From NCBI GenBank assembly GCA_963715025.1, contig CAVQQQ010000003.1, positions 62,001 to 126,000 on the forward strand: a stretch of DNA of 64,000 nucleotides. Reading direction: 5' to 3'. This document shows positions 25,223 through 33,826 of the stretch, one piece after another. Made by a program: the position numbers and the translations under genes. How positions within the stretch are numbered: the first letter of the stretch is position 1; each line of letters starts with the position of its first letter. Source of the DNA: DASSJT01 sp963715025 (lineage in GTDB: Bacteria > Actinomycetota > Actinomycetes > Actinomycetales > Dermatophilaceae). The notes under the pieces are model-generated. The model saw nothing but the letters and a program-made list of their open reading frames with translations, made no database searches and was not told the DNA's origin.

Positions 25223-26848
25223 CTAGTCTGGTCCGACAGCGGTCAGCGGCAGCCGGGCGACCACGCTGGTGCCTCGCCGTGCAGCGCTCTTGACCGTCAG
25301 GTTTCCGCCCACCGCACTGACCCGGTCTCGCAGACCGGCCAGGCCTGACCCCTCCTCGAGGTAGCGATTTGCGGTCAGCGCGCCACCAGGGCCGTCATCG
25401 ACGATCCGCACTATGAGCGCGTCCCCATGCTCAGAGGCGCTGACCTCGACATGGGCACCGGACGCGTGACGCAGCGCGTTGGTGACGGACTCAGCCGCCA
25501 CGTAAAAGGCCGTGACCTCGACCGTCTCGTCGTACCGTCCGTCGGGCAGCGCGCCCGTGGTGACCAGCGGCCCGCTGCGCCGCGCCAGGTCGGTCAGCGC
25601 GGCGGCGAGTCCGTGGCGGGACAATCCGGCAGGGTGGATTCCGCGGGCTAGCCGGCGCAGTTCGTCGGCGCTCTCCGACAGTGCCGCCACCGCGTCGTCG
25701 AGCAGCGCGGCGGCATGCTCGGGGTCCGCCGGCAGGGCCGACCGGGCCCGCCCGAGCAACAGCGCCAGACTCACCAGACGCTGCTGCACGCCGTCGTGGA
25801 GGTTGCGCTCAAGCCGCCGCCGGGCCTCGTCGCCGGCGGTCACGACACGCCTGCGAGACGCCATCAGGTCCCGCTCGGCGCGTCGCCGTTCGGTCAGGTC
25901 GCGAATGTGCCCGGCGAACGTCGGCCGACCATCGACCACCGCCTCGGTGATGGTCAGCTCCACCGGAACCTCGATGCCGTTGCGACGCACCCCCGCGAGC
26001 TCGACCCGGGTCCCGAGGATGGAGGTGTGACCGGTCTCCAGGTGGCTCTGCCACGCGGCGCGGTGCCTCGCGCGCAGGCGATCGGGGATGATCAGGTCGG
26101 CGAAGTCGCGACCGACCGCCTCGGCCTGGGTCCAGCCGAACAAGGTCGTCGCCGCGGGGTTGAACTCCAGGATGCGGCCGCCGACGTCGGCGACGATGAC
26201 CGCGTCGAGAGCCGAGTCCACGGTGGCCCGCAAGAGCGCCTCGCCCGAACGTGCGCGCAGTTCCTCCCGGGCCCGCGAGATGTGGGAGCCGAGCCGGTGG
26301 CCGAGCGAGGCCAGGGTGGCGAGCAGGGTGGGATCGGGATCCAGCAGGCGGTCGATGAACAGCTCGATCACCGCGTCCAGTCGACCGGCCGCGTCGCTCA
26401 CCACCGGGAAGGCGAGCGCCGACCGCAGTCCGATCGTCTGGGCGAACGGTGCCCGTGGAAACTGCTCGACGTCGTCGACGTCATGGATCCACAGGGCATG
26501 GCCAGCGACCCACACCTTCCCCGGCAGTCCCTCCCCCGGACCGAAGGTGAACTGTCGCCCCCACTCCAGGAAGTCCCGGTAGTGGTCGGAGCCGGGTGCT
26601 CCCTCGCGGTACCAGCTGGCCGCCTGGCGCAGACCTCCGTCGCCCCAGGTCCACACCGATGCCAGGGGCCAGCCCAGGGCGGTGCCAATGGCGGCGAGGA
26701 TCGCCGGCATCGCCTTCACGGGGTCCGGCTCACGCGCCAGCAAGTCATCGACTGCATGTTCGAGGCGGAGCAGCAGGGCCGCGTCCACCGGTGTACGACT
26801 CACGATCGCCCCCGTCAGGCCATCAGGTAACCACTGCACAGCGGCCAC
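25223..26848 (-). CDS. sensor histidine kinase with GAF and PAS domains
   Basis: 541 residues, soluble. A GAF domain (about 35-195), a PAS domain (about 205-320, ILEFNPAATTLFGWT), a HisKA_3 dimerisation helix with H351 (LERNLHDGVQQRL) and an HATPase domain (about 440-535, with DDGPGG and GSGLAGLRDRV). It is of the NarL-partner type and should phosphorylate the response regulator encoded 21 bp away on the other strand. No transmembrane helix, so it senses an internal signal through GAF/PAS. The GTG start at 26848 gives MAAVQWLPDG; a later start is possible. Confidence 0.88.
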   Translation of the reverse strand: MAAVQWLPDGLTGAIVSRTPVDAALLLRLEHAVDDLLAREPDPVKAMPAILAAIGTALGWPLASVWTWGDGGLRQAASWYREGAPGSDHYRDFLEWGRQFTFGPGEGLPGKVWVAGHALWIHDVDDVEQFPRAPFAQTIGLRSALAFPVVSDAAGRLDAVIELFIDRLLDPDPTLLATLASLGHRLGSHISRAREELRARSGEALLRATVDSALDAVIVADVGGRILEFNPAATTLFGWTQAEAVGRDFADLIIPDRLRARHRAAWQSHLETGHTSILGTRVELAGVRRNGIEVPVELTITEAVVDGRPTFAGHIRDLTERRRAERDLMASRRRVVTAGDEARRRLERNLHDGVQQRLVSLALLLGRARSALPADPEHAAALLDDAVAALSESADELRRLARGIHPAGLSRHGLAAALTDLARRSGPLVTTGALPDGRYDETVEVTAFYVAAESVTNALRHASGAHVEVSASEHGDALIVRIVDDGPGGALTANRYLEEGSGLAGLRDRVSAVGGNLTVKSAARRGTSVVARLPLTAVGPD

Positions 26849-26869
26849 CGTTGGCCTAGATTACGGGCT

Positions 26870-27526
26870 GTGCGAGCGCTTCGTCTCGTGGTTGCCGACG
26901 ACACCCTCGTGGTGCGCGAGGGCGTGCGAGCGCTGCTGTCCGACGAGCCCGACTTCGAGGTGGTGGCGACGGCCTCGGACTACGGCGCACTGCTCGCCGC
27001 TGTCGATGAACACGACCCCGACGTGGTGGTGACCGACGTCTGTATGCCGCCGACCCAGACGGATGAGGGCATCCGCGCAGCCCAGGCGATCCGCACCGGC
27101 CACCCCCACACGGGAGTCGTGGTCCTCAGCCAGTACGACGACCCGGCCTTCGCGACCGGCCTGCTCGACGAGGGCGTCGCGGGCCGCGCCTACCTGTTGA
27201 AGGACCGCGTGGGCGAGCCCGGCCAGCTGGTCGCTGCCGTGCGTGCGGTCGCCGAGGGTGGTTCGGTCATCGATCCCCGGGTGGTTGAGGTCATGATCGG
27301 CTCGAGTCGCCGCAAAGGTCCCCTGGACCAGCTGACGCCCCGCGAGCGCGAGGTCCTGGCGCTCATGGCGACCGGCGCCAACAACCAGGCCATCGCCGAC
27401 CGGCTCGTCGTGACCGTCCGAGCGGTCGAGCGCCACATCAACGCGATCTTCGCCAAGCTCGGGCTCACCGAGGAGAACGACTACCACCGCCGCGTCCGGG
27501 CTGTGCTCCTCCACCTGTCGTCGTGA
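26870..27526 (+). CDS. NarL/LuxR-type response regulator
   Basis: 218 residues: a receiver domain with the acidic pair D10-D11 (VVADDTLV), phosphorylated D56 (VVTDVCMPP) and K in YLLKDRVG, then a LuxR helix-turn-helix (LTPREREVLALMATGANN, VTVRAVERHINAIFAKLGL). It probably answers to the divergent kinase. The GTG start and the kinase GTG are 21 bp apart, so the two promoters must overlap or lie within the opposing gene. Targets unknown. Confidence 0.9.
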   Translation: MRALRLVVADDTLVVREGVRALLSDEPDFEVVATASDYGALLAAVDEHDPDVVVTDVCMPPTQTDEGIRAAQAIRTGHPHTGVVVLSQYDDPAFATGLLDEGVAGRAYLLKDRVGEPGQLVAAVRAVAEGGSVIDPRVVEVMIGSSRRKGPLDQLTPREREVLALMATGANNQAIADRLVVTVRAVERHINAIFAKLGLTEENDYHRRVRAVLLHLSS

Positions 27527-27532
27527 CCGCCG

Positions 27533-28849
27533 CTAGAGCCACCGCGGCTCGTCCGCTCCCCAAAGCCCACCGAACCTCGTGAACTCGGCCGGCTGGTCGT
27601 CGATGCTGAAGGCGGGGCGCGGGTGGGTCACTTCGCCCGAGGGCGTGTGCGAAGACTGGAGGAAGTCCTGCGGCTCGTCGACTGCCCGCGCCTCGCCCTC
27701 TCTTCCAGCCCGAAGCAGCCAGTGCGCGGTGCGGGCCAGGTGGCCCGAGACGCGCCACGTCCCCCCGCGCTCGCCTCGCTGCCGGAGAGCCGCGCAGATC
27801 CCGGCCGCAACGAGGTAGCCGGTGGCATGGTCCAGCGCCTGGGCCGGGAGTGCGCCCGGAGACTCGCCGTCGGCCGACTCGACCATGGAGATGCCTGTGG
27901 CCGCCTGCACGATGCTGTCGAAGCCGCGACGGCCTCCCCACGGACCTGATGGCGTCCATGCGCTCAGGCTCGCCTGGACCAGGTGGGGATGGCGCTCAGC
28001 AAGCGCGTCAGGATCGAGCCCGTATGCCGTGAGTGCGCCCGGGCGGTAGCCGCTGAGCAGGACGTCTGCCTGGGACAGCAGCTCCTCGAACCGCGCGCGG
28101 TCCCCTGGCGCGGCAAGGTCGAGCAGGGTGGACCGCTTGGACCCGCTCGTGTCGATGTGCTGCGACGGGATCTCGGGGAGACGGGGCGGGTCGACCCGCA
28201 GCACATCGCAGCCAAGGTAGGCGAGGGTGCGCGAGGCGACCGGTCCGGCGATGACCCGGGTAAGGTCGAGCACTCGCGGGCGCTCGGGCAGCGTCCGCTC
28301 GGTTGCCTCCCCGGTGCCCTCGCAGGCCAGCAGGGGACGGGTTTCGACGGCAGCCGCCGGCTCGCTTGCGAACCACTCGTCGGACGTCCGCACCCGGACC
28401 GCGAGCCCGCCCGCCCCGGTCACGAGGTCCTCGACCTCCCGGGCCGCCCTCCCCCGCAGCGCAGCGGCGGCCTCCTCTTTGGTGGCGTCGGCGCGCACGC
28501 CCAGGACACCCGCGAGGGCTGCCCGGTGGTGGGGGTAGTTGCCGTGGGTGCGCACCCATCCGTCCGCGGTCTGGAAGAAACCCGACAAGGGCGCGAACGC
28601 TTCCGGCCGGCGCTCGTCGATCGAGGTGTAGCGCTCGCTGCTGAAAGCGACGGCCACCTGGCGGGGGTCGACCCGGGACCGGGCACACCGGCATACCGCA
28701 AGTCCGGCTACGGCCGCAGCGGCGACGGACCCGGCGGCCAGTTCGCCGACCGGAAGCCGAGACGGCAGCCAGTCGCCTGCTCCGACCTCCACCGCGTTCG
28801 CGTCCGGCAGCCCGAGCGCGGGAAGGACCTCCGCGAGCACCGCGTTCAT
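27533..28849 (-). CDS. CoA-transferase family III (CaiB/BaiF) protein
   Basis: 438 residues. The family III core is evident: RVLDLTRVIAGPVASRTLAYLG, DVLRVDPP, DTSGSKRSTLLDL, ADVLLSGYRPGAL and ALDHATGYLVAAG. An N-terminal ~180 residues precede the core, as in one actinobacterial subfamily. It should move CoA between carboxylic acids; substrates unknown. The start codon lies one base past the tRNA-Leu 3' end, leaving no room for a ribosome site unless the message is leaderless. Convergent with the response regulator. Confidence 0.85.
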   Translation of the reverse strand: MNAVLAEVLPALGLPDANAVEVGAGDWLPSRLPVGELAAGSVAAAAVAGLAVCRCARSRVDPRQVAVAFSSERYTSIDERRPEAFAPLSGFFQTADGWVRTHGNYPHHRAALAGVLGVRADATKEEAAAALRGRAAREVEDLVTGAGGLAVRVRTSDEWFASEPAAAVETRPLLACEGTGEATERTLPERPRVLDLTRVIAGPVASRTLAYLGCDVLRVDPPRLPEIPSQHIDTSGSKRSTLLDLAAPGDRARFEELLSQADVLLSGYRPGALTAYGLDPDALAERHPHLVQASLSAWTPSGPWGGRRGFDSIVQAATGISMVESADGESPGALPAQALDHATGYLVAAGICAALRQRGERGGTWRVSGHLARTAHWLLRAGREGEARAVDEPQDFLQSSHTPSGEVTHPRPAFSIDDQPAEFTRFGGLWGADEPRWL

Positions 28850-28850
28850 G

Positions 28851-28932
28851 TGCGCAAGGGGGGACTCGAACCCCCACGCCCGAAGGCACTAGGACCTAAA
28901 CCTAGCGCGTCTGCCAATTCCGCCACTTGCGC
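28851..28932 (-). tRNA. tRNA-Leu (anticodon UAG)
   Basis: 82 nt read on the minus strand. Acceptor GCGCAAG pairs with CTTGCGC, discriminator A. The anticodon arm is CTAGG-TTTAGGT-CCTAG with anticodon TAG. A variable arm GCC-TTCG-GGC and T-arm GGGGG-TTCGAGT-CCCCC are intact. CCA is not encoded. It sits 12 bp after rdgB and 1 bp before the CoA-transferase start, all on the same strand. Confidence 0.96.
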
Positions 28933-28944
28933 GTGCCGCCTACC

Positions 28945-29610
28945 TTACTTCCGGGTCAGCTGCTCCCGGAGGATCGGGATCATCGCCCGGAACGCGTTGC
29001 CGCGGTGGGAGATCGCGTTCTTCTCGTCGTCGGTGTACTGCGCGAGGGTCCGTCCCGACGGATCGCCGTCGACCCGGAAGATCGGGTCATAGCCGAAGCC
29101 GTTGTTGCCACGGGGAGCGCGAGCAAGATGCCCCTGGACGCGCCCCTCGGTCGCGACCACGTGCCCATCGGGCAGCGCCAGCACCGCCGCGCAGACGAAG
29201 GCGGCGGACCGGTGTTCGTCGGGCACCTCCTCGACCTGGTCGAGCAGCAGCTGGAGGTTGGCGCGGTCGCGATCGGCGCGCGCCAGGGCGGCGCCCCCGT
29301 GGCCACCGGACCAGCGCGCGCTGAAGACCCCGGGGGAGCCGCCGAGCACATCGACGGACAGACCGGAGTCGTCGGCGACCGAGGCCAGCCCGGTCGCCGC
29401 AGCTAGGGCGATAGCTTTCAAACGGGCGTTGCCCTCGAAGGTCACCTCCGTCTCGGGAACGTCGGGCACGTCCGGGAAGTCCGACGCGCCGACCACCTCC
29501 AGCCCGAGCTCGTCGACGAGCTCGCCGAGGATCTGCTGGAGCTCCTTCACCTTGTGCTCGTTGCGCGTGGCGAGCACAAGCCGCGGTCTGCCGCTTCCGG
29601 CACCGCTCAC
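28945..29610 (-). CDS. rdgB: RdgB/HAM1 family non-canonical purine NTP pyrophosphatase
   Basis: 221 residues. Hydrolyses XTP, ITP and dITP to keep them out of nucleic acids. Motifs: RLVLATRNEHKVKELQQIL at the start, VADDSGLSVDVLGG, GVFSARWSG, the FGYDPIF motif and the NAISHRGNA end. The GTG at 29610 overlaps the rph stop as GTGA, the usual actinobacterial rph-rdgB arrangement; the frame extending to 29673 is only the shadow of rph. Confidence 0.95.
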   Translation of the reverse strand: MSGAGSGRPRLVLATRNEHKVKELQQILGELVDELGLEVVGASDFPDVPDVPETEVTFEGNARLKAIALAAATGLASVADDSGLSVDVLGGSPGVFSARWSGGHGGAALARADRDRANLQLLLDQVEEVPDEHRSAAFVCAAVLALPDGHVVATEGRVQGHLARAPRGNNGFGYDPIFRVDGDPSGRTLAQYTDDEKNAISHRGNAFRAMIPILREQLTRK

Positions 29611-30371
29611 TGCACTCGCTCGCGCGGCGTCTCGGCGAGCGCCTTCTCCTGGGCGGCGGTCAGATCGGCGCACCCCTTGGCGCCGAGGTCCAACAGCCGG
29701 TCGAGCAGGTCGCGGTCGAACGCGGCGCCCGTCCCTTCGGCGGTGCCCTGCACCTCGACGAACCGCCCGTCGCCGGTCATTACGAGGTTCATGTCGGTCG
29801 CGGCGGCCGAGTCCTCGGGATAGTCGAGGTCCAGCACGGGCACCCCGCCGACTATCCCGACGCTCACCGCCGCGATCGAGCCGGTCAGCGGCTTCGCGTC
29901 CTTGGCGATGAGCCCCTTGGACCGGGCGTCCTCGATGGCGTCGACGAGGGCGACATAGGCGCCCGTGATCGAGGCCGTGCGGGTGCCGCCATCGGCTTGG
30001 AGCACGTCGCAGTCGAGCACAATCGTGTTCTCGCCGAGAGCCTTCGTGTCGATGATGGCGCGCAGGCTGCGCCCGATCAGGCGCGAGATCTCATGGGTAC
30101 GCCCTCCGACGCGCCCCCTGCGCGACTCGCGGTCGCTGCGCGTGTTGGTGGAGCGCGGCAGCATTTCGTACTCCGACGTGACCCAGCCCGTGCCTCCCCC
30201 CTTCAGCCACCGTGGCACTCCCGGGGTGAAGCTGGCCGCGCACAGCACCCGAGTCCGCCCGAACTCCACCAGCACGCTTCCCTCGGCGTGGTCGAGCCAG
30301 TTCCGCGTGATGCGCACGTCCCGGATCTGGTCCGGCGCGCGTCCGTCGTGTCGGGTCTGGTTGTTCGTCAC
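29607..30371 (-). CDS. rph: ribonuclease PH
   Basis: 254 residues. A phosphorolytic 3'-to-5' exoribonuclease that trims tRNA 3' ends. Conserved blocks: HDGRAPDQIRDVRI, SVLVEFGRTRVLCAAS, GWVTSEYEMLPRST, RSLRAIIDTKALGE, VLDCDVLQADGGTRTASI and DLDYPEDSAA. The start is a GTG at 30371, giving a slightly long N-terminus. A CGGCATAC-family octamer (minus strand) lies 20 bp upstream at 30391. Cotranscribed with rdgB and probably with the tRNA-Leu. Confidence 0.95.
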   Translation of the reverse strand: MTNNQTRHDGRAPDQIRDVRITRNWLDHAEGSVLVEFGRTRVLCAASFTPGVPRWLKGGGTGWVTSEYEMLPRSTNTRSDRESRRGRVGGRTHEISRLIGRSLRAIIDTKALGENTIVLDCDVLQADGGTRTASITGAYVALVDAIEDARSKGLIAKDAKPLTGSIAAVSVGIVGGVPVLDLDYPEDSAAATDMNLVMTGDGRFVEVQGTAEGTGAAFDRDLLDRLLDLGAKGCADLTAAQEKALAETPRERVQ

Positions 30372-30469
30372 GCCCGAAAGGCTAACCGAGGTATGCCGCG
30401 TGGCCCTGCTCCGCGCCTCACCTCACCCTGGCCGCCGCGCCCGCCCGCGTGGTACCGACGGGTCTGGCG

Positions 30470-31513
30470 TCAGGTGAGGGTCTGGGTGAGCTCGTGGCGG
30501 TCGCCGTCGACCACGATGCGGCCCATCGCACCGCACACGATCGGCATTCGTGGCGGGACGTGGCCGCACTCGACGTCCAGAACTACGGGAAGCCCCAGGT
30601 CGCCAAGGGCGTCGACCACCGCGTCGTGCTGGGTGTAGTGCCGGGCGTCCGGCGCCCTGGTGCGACCGACGAGGATGCCCCGGGCGTGGGCGAACCACCC
30701 GGCGTGCCGCAGCCCGTACAGCGCGCGGCCGACGCTGAACGCGTCCCAGTCGACAGCCTCGAGGAAGACCAGGAGCCCCTCCTCGGCATGCTCCCTCCCG
30801 AACGCCGGTAGGTCACCGAACGGACCTCCGGCAAGCGGGCTGACCACGTCCAGGCACCCGCCGACCAGACGGCCGGTCACGTCGACCCCTCCCTCTGCGC
30901 CACCGTTGAGCACAGTCCAGGCTCCGGCTGCATCGAGCACGTACTCGTCGACGCGTGGATTCGCCTCGATGTCGTCGAAGCCGGCGGTTCGGTAGCGGCC
31001 GGGCGAGGTCTGGGTGAAGGCAGCGCCCGCTCGCTGCGCCGCGACCGACGTCCAGGGCAGCAACCCCTCCACGGTCCTGTACGGCGTGTCCATGAGGTTC
31101 TCACCGTGCAGAGTTGCCCAGCCGGCCCGCAGCAGGAGCGGCAGCATCACGGTGGTCAGGTCACTGAACCCGACCACCCACTTCGGCGCGCACCGCGACA
31201 GCAGCGCGAAATCGAGCAGCGGCAGGAGGTCTGTGGCCATCTCACCGCCCCACGGCGGCACGACCGCGGCGATGTCAGGCTCCGTCAGCATGCCCATCAA
31301 TTCCGCGGCACGGGACTGCTTCGAGGCGCTGACGTGAGTCTCCGCCCCCATGCAGTCCCCGATGATGACGTCGAAGCCACGATCGCGCAGGCTCTGAACG
31401 GCAAGGTCCAATCGGGCTTCGTGGCGGTCGGCGACCCCGCTCGACGGAGAGGTCACCCCGATCGTGTCACCCGTGACCAGTGGTCGTGGATAGCGAATCC
31501 CCTTGTGCCGCAT
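30470..31513 (-). CDS. S66 family LD-carboxypeptidase / MccF-like hydrolase
   Basis: 347 residues. Starts IRYPRPLVTGDTIGVTSPSSG; nucleophile Ser in VVGFSDLT, Glu in FLEAVDWD and His in DVECGHVPP make up the S66 triad. The family cleaves L,D-peptide bonds of murein peptides, or in the MccF branch the acyl-sulfamide of microcin C-type antibiotics; the long TTVMLPLLLRAG-type loop resembles MccF more than LdcA. ATG 31513 is chosen because the in-frame upstream part lies inside the next gene. Eight bases separate it from the DUF1028-ASCH gene. Confidence 0.87.
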   Translation of the reverse strand: MRHKGIRYPRPLVTGDTIGVTSPSSGVADRHEARLDLAVQSLRDRGFDVIIGDCMGAETHVSASKQSRAAELMGMLTEPDIAAVVPPWGGEMATDLLPLLDFALLSRCAPKWVVGFSDLTTVMLPLLLRAGWATLHGENLMDTPYRTVEGLLPWTSVAAQRAGAAFTQTSPGRYRTAGFDDIEANPRVDEYVLDAAGAWTVLNGGAEGGVDVTGRLVGGCLDVVSPLAGGPFGDLPAFGREHAEEGLLVFLEAVDWDAFSVGRALYGLRHAGWFAHARGILVGRTRAPDARHYTQHDAVVDALGDLGLPVVLDVECGHVPPRMPIVCGAMGRIVVDGDRHELTQTLT

Positions 31514-31521
31514 AGCCGAGG

Positions 31522-32877
31522 CTAGCCCCGGTCGGCGAGCTCGGGTGGCCAGACGACGGCGAACCGTTCGAAGACCACCTCGATGTCGTCGCTGAACTCG
31601 ACGCCGAGGCGCTCGCAGGACTTCCGGAAGTAGCGGCGGTGGCTGCTGAGCCACGACTCGAGCGTGCGCTCGTGCTCGCCCTCATCCCACGCGAACTTCT
31701 CGTCCACACTCGACAGTGGCCCGATGCGCAGCTCCGTCGTGCGGATCACCGCGCGGGGTACGCCGGCCCCGTCGCAGGCGATCCAGTGCGACCCGACCCG
31801 TGGCAGTGGCTCTTCCTCGGCGACGTAGTCGGCGACCAGACCGGCAGTCGCGCGCTTGGGACCGTCAACGACGAAGGCGATCAGCTCGTCGGCCAGCCCG
31901 GCCGAGTCGCCGAAGTACTCGACGCAGGGTGGCTCCGGCCCTGTCGCTGCGTCCGGGTTGGCCGCGCGGAAGGCGCGCCACATCTGCTCTGCGGCGGTGC
32001 GGTCCACCTGGATGCCGCTCCCGGTCTCGGTGTCGTCCGCGTGGACCCCGGCGCCTGGCGTGGCACGCCGAAGGACCTCGGTCAGCTTGCGGTCGATACC
32101 GTCGGGCGAGAGCCGCATCTCGTAGTTCTCCACGCCTGCCCACGCCGCCAGCGCCAGCGCCGGATCGGGGCCCGGGTAGCCCAGACGCTCGAGATGTGAG
32201 CTGACTTCCACGGCCAGGTCGCCTTCGAGGGGCTGGACGTCTTCGGGGGCTCCGAAGGTCAGGTCGTGCATCTGCGCCAGGTGGGCGAGTTCCCGTGACG
32301 CGTCGGGGTGGTCGTCGACGCGCAGGTCCATGAGCACGCCCGAGCCGTCATAGCCCTTGCCCGGCTGCACCGCGTACACCGCCGCGCTCTGGCGGCCCCG
32401 GGCGTCGCCGCCCGCGTCGTCGGCGGCTAGGAGCGCGCCGAGCAACCGATCGGTGAACCCGAGCTGGGGGTTCGCCAGCCAGGCACGCTGGGCAGCGTCG
32501 ACCACGTCCGGGCCCACCAGCAGGTTGCCCTGGACGGCGTACCGCCCGCCATCGTCGGCGCCAGACACTCCGCCGGCCCACGGAAGGCACGCGTCGCCCG
32601 TGAAAGTGGCCTGACTGCCGGCCGCCACGACACCCAGCTGACGATGCGCGGACTCGGCGTCTGCCGATGTCACCGCAGCCACAGCCTCCGCAGCGGAGGC
32701 GCCCTGGTGCAGGAGGCGCAGCACGTCCGCCTTGTAGGACACCTTGGCCATGGCCTGGCTCGCCACCGCGCCGACGCCTTGCTGGACGGCCGGCACGACG
32801 GCGCCGGCGCTGAGGAACTTGCTGGCCACGGCGACGCCGTAGGCATCCCCCATGACGGCCACGATGGAGAAGGTCAC
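31522..32877 (-). CDS. DUF1028 Ntn-hydrolase-like protein fused to an ASCH domain
   Basis: 451 residues in two parts. Residues 1 to about 290 match DUF1028: MTFSIVAVMGDAYGVAVASK with the candidate nucleophile Thr2, VQGNLLVGPDVV, VDDHPDASRELAHL and a C-terminal peptidoglycan-binding-like helix. Residues about 310-451 are an ASCH domain (WRAFRAANPDA, ELIAFVVDGPKRATAGL, VGSHWIACDGAGVPRAVIRT, then FAVVWPPE). DUF1028 members are thought to be Ntn-type amidohydrolases; ASCH proteins bind RNA or hydrolyse modified nucleosides. I know both mainly as separate proteins. The join (ATPGAGVHADDTETGSG) has no stop. Confidence 0.82.
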   Translation of the reverse strand: MTFSIVAVMGDAYGVAVASKFLSAGAVVPAVQQGVGAVASQAMAKVSYKADVLRLLHQGASAAEAVAAVTSADAESAHRQLGVVAAGSQATFTGDACLPWAGGVSGADDGGRYAVQGNLLVGPDVVDAAQRAWLANPQLGFTDRLLGALLAADDAGGDARGRQSAAVYAVQPGKGYDGSGVLMDLRVDDHPDASRELAHLAQMHDLTFGAPEDVQPLEGDLAVEVSSHLERLGYPGPDPALALAAWAGVENYEMRLSPDGIDRKLTEVLRRATPGAGVHADDTETGSGIQVDRTAAEQMWRAFRAANPDAATGPEPPCVEYFGDSAGLADELIAFVVDGPKRATAGLVADYVAEEEPLPRVGSHWIACDGAGVPRAVIRTTELRIGPLSSVDEKFAWDEGEHERTLESWLSSHRRYFRKSCERLGVEFSDDIEVVFERFAVVWPPELADRG

Positions 32878-33058
32878 AGGGTCAACCTAATGCGGCTAGA
32901 ACCGGGGGTCTTGCGCTTAGGCGCGTATCCAGTGCGTCGCGATAGCTGCATCGGGTGAGATCACGACGGCGGGCGAGTCAGATGGACACGATGTCTTGAC
33001 TGACCTCGCGGCGACGGCTCGGCGAGCTGGCGACGACGGCCTGCGGCACCGGCCAGGG

Positions 33059-33826
33059 TCAGAGTTCGTAGGTCTTGTCCGGCTCCGCGAGCTCCACGTC
33101 CCCGGGCCACACGGCGGCAGCCTGGGCACGGCATACCTCTGGGTCGTTCCAGGCCGGGATGTGGGTGAGCATGAGCCGCTTGACGCCACCGGCGTCGAGC
33201 GCGGCCCGAGCCGCTCCGGAGCCCGACAGGTGGATGCCGGGAGTGTTGTCGCGGCCGTCGATCCAGGCGGAATCACAAAGCACGAGGTCGGCCTCGGTGA
33301 AGAGCGTGGAGAGCGCGGGGCATGCGTCGGTGTCGCCGCTGTACGCCAGGACCTTGCCACCGGCCTCCACCCGGAACCCAAAGGCCTCGACCGGGTGATT
33401 GACCCGCAGGGGTGTGACGGTGAACGGGCCGACCTCGAGCGTGTGCGCATCGCGGATCACGTGGAACTGGAACTCGGCAGCCATGCCTGCCCGGTCGATG
33501 CCGTGGTACATGAGCTCGAGCCGGCGCTGGGTGCCGGTCGGGCCGAACAGCGGCAGGCGGCGCTCGTATCGGCCGCTGGGCCGGTACTTGCGCGCAACGT
33601 AGAGCCCGCACAGGTCGACTACGTGGTCGGGGTGGAGGTGGGTCACGGCGACCGCGCCGAGGTCGTCGAGGCTGATGTGCCGCTGGAGCGCGCCGAGAGC
33701 GCCGTTGCCCAGGTCGAGGAGCAGGTTGTAGTCACGACCCTCGTGCTCGGCCTGGACCAGGTAGCTGGAGGCGGGCGAGTGCGGCCCTGGGAACGACCCG
33801 GAGCAGCCCACGATCGTGAGCCTCAC
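33059..33826 (-). CDS. MBL-fold metallo-hydrolase, RNase Z / cyclic-nucleotide PDE-like
   Basis: 255 residues. Starts MRLTIVGCSGSFPGPHSPAS; the metal site reads VTHLHPDHVVDL, then VLAYSGDTDACPAL and MLTHIPAWND. The lineage next to murI in actinobacteria is usually annotated as a phosphodiesterase of the MBL fold; the true substrate is uncertain. Its ATG overlaps the murI stop (ATGA), so both come from one message. Bases 32878-33058, downstream of the gene, show nothing. Confidence 0.88.
   Translation of the reverse strand: MRLTIVGCSGSFPGPHSPASSYLVQAEHEGRDYNLLLDLGNGALGALQRHISLDDLGAVAVTHLHPDHVVDLCGLYVARKYRPSGRYERRLPLFGPTGTQRRLELMYHGIDRAGMAAEFQFHVIRDAHTLEVGPFTVTPLRVNHPVEAFGFRVEAGGKVLAYSGDTDACPALSTLFTEADLVLCDSAWIDGRDNTPGIHLSGSGAARAALDAGGVKRLMLTHIPAWNDPEVCRAQAAAVWPGDVELAEPDKTYEL

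Noticed and set aside
28851..28932. tRNA-Leu as an island attachment site
   Set aside because: No partial duplicate of the tRNA 3' end was found in the window and no integrase is adjacent; the octamer-free region ends about 1.8 kb away from it.
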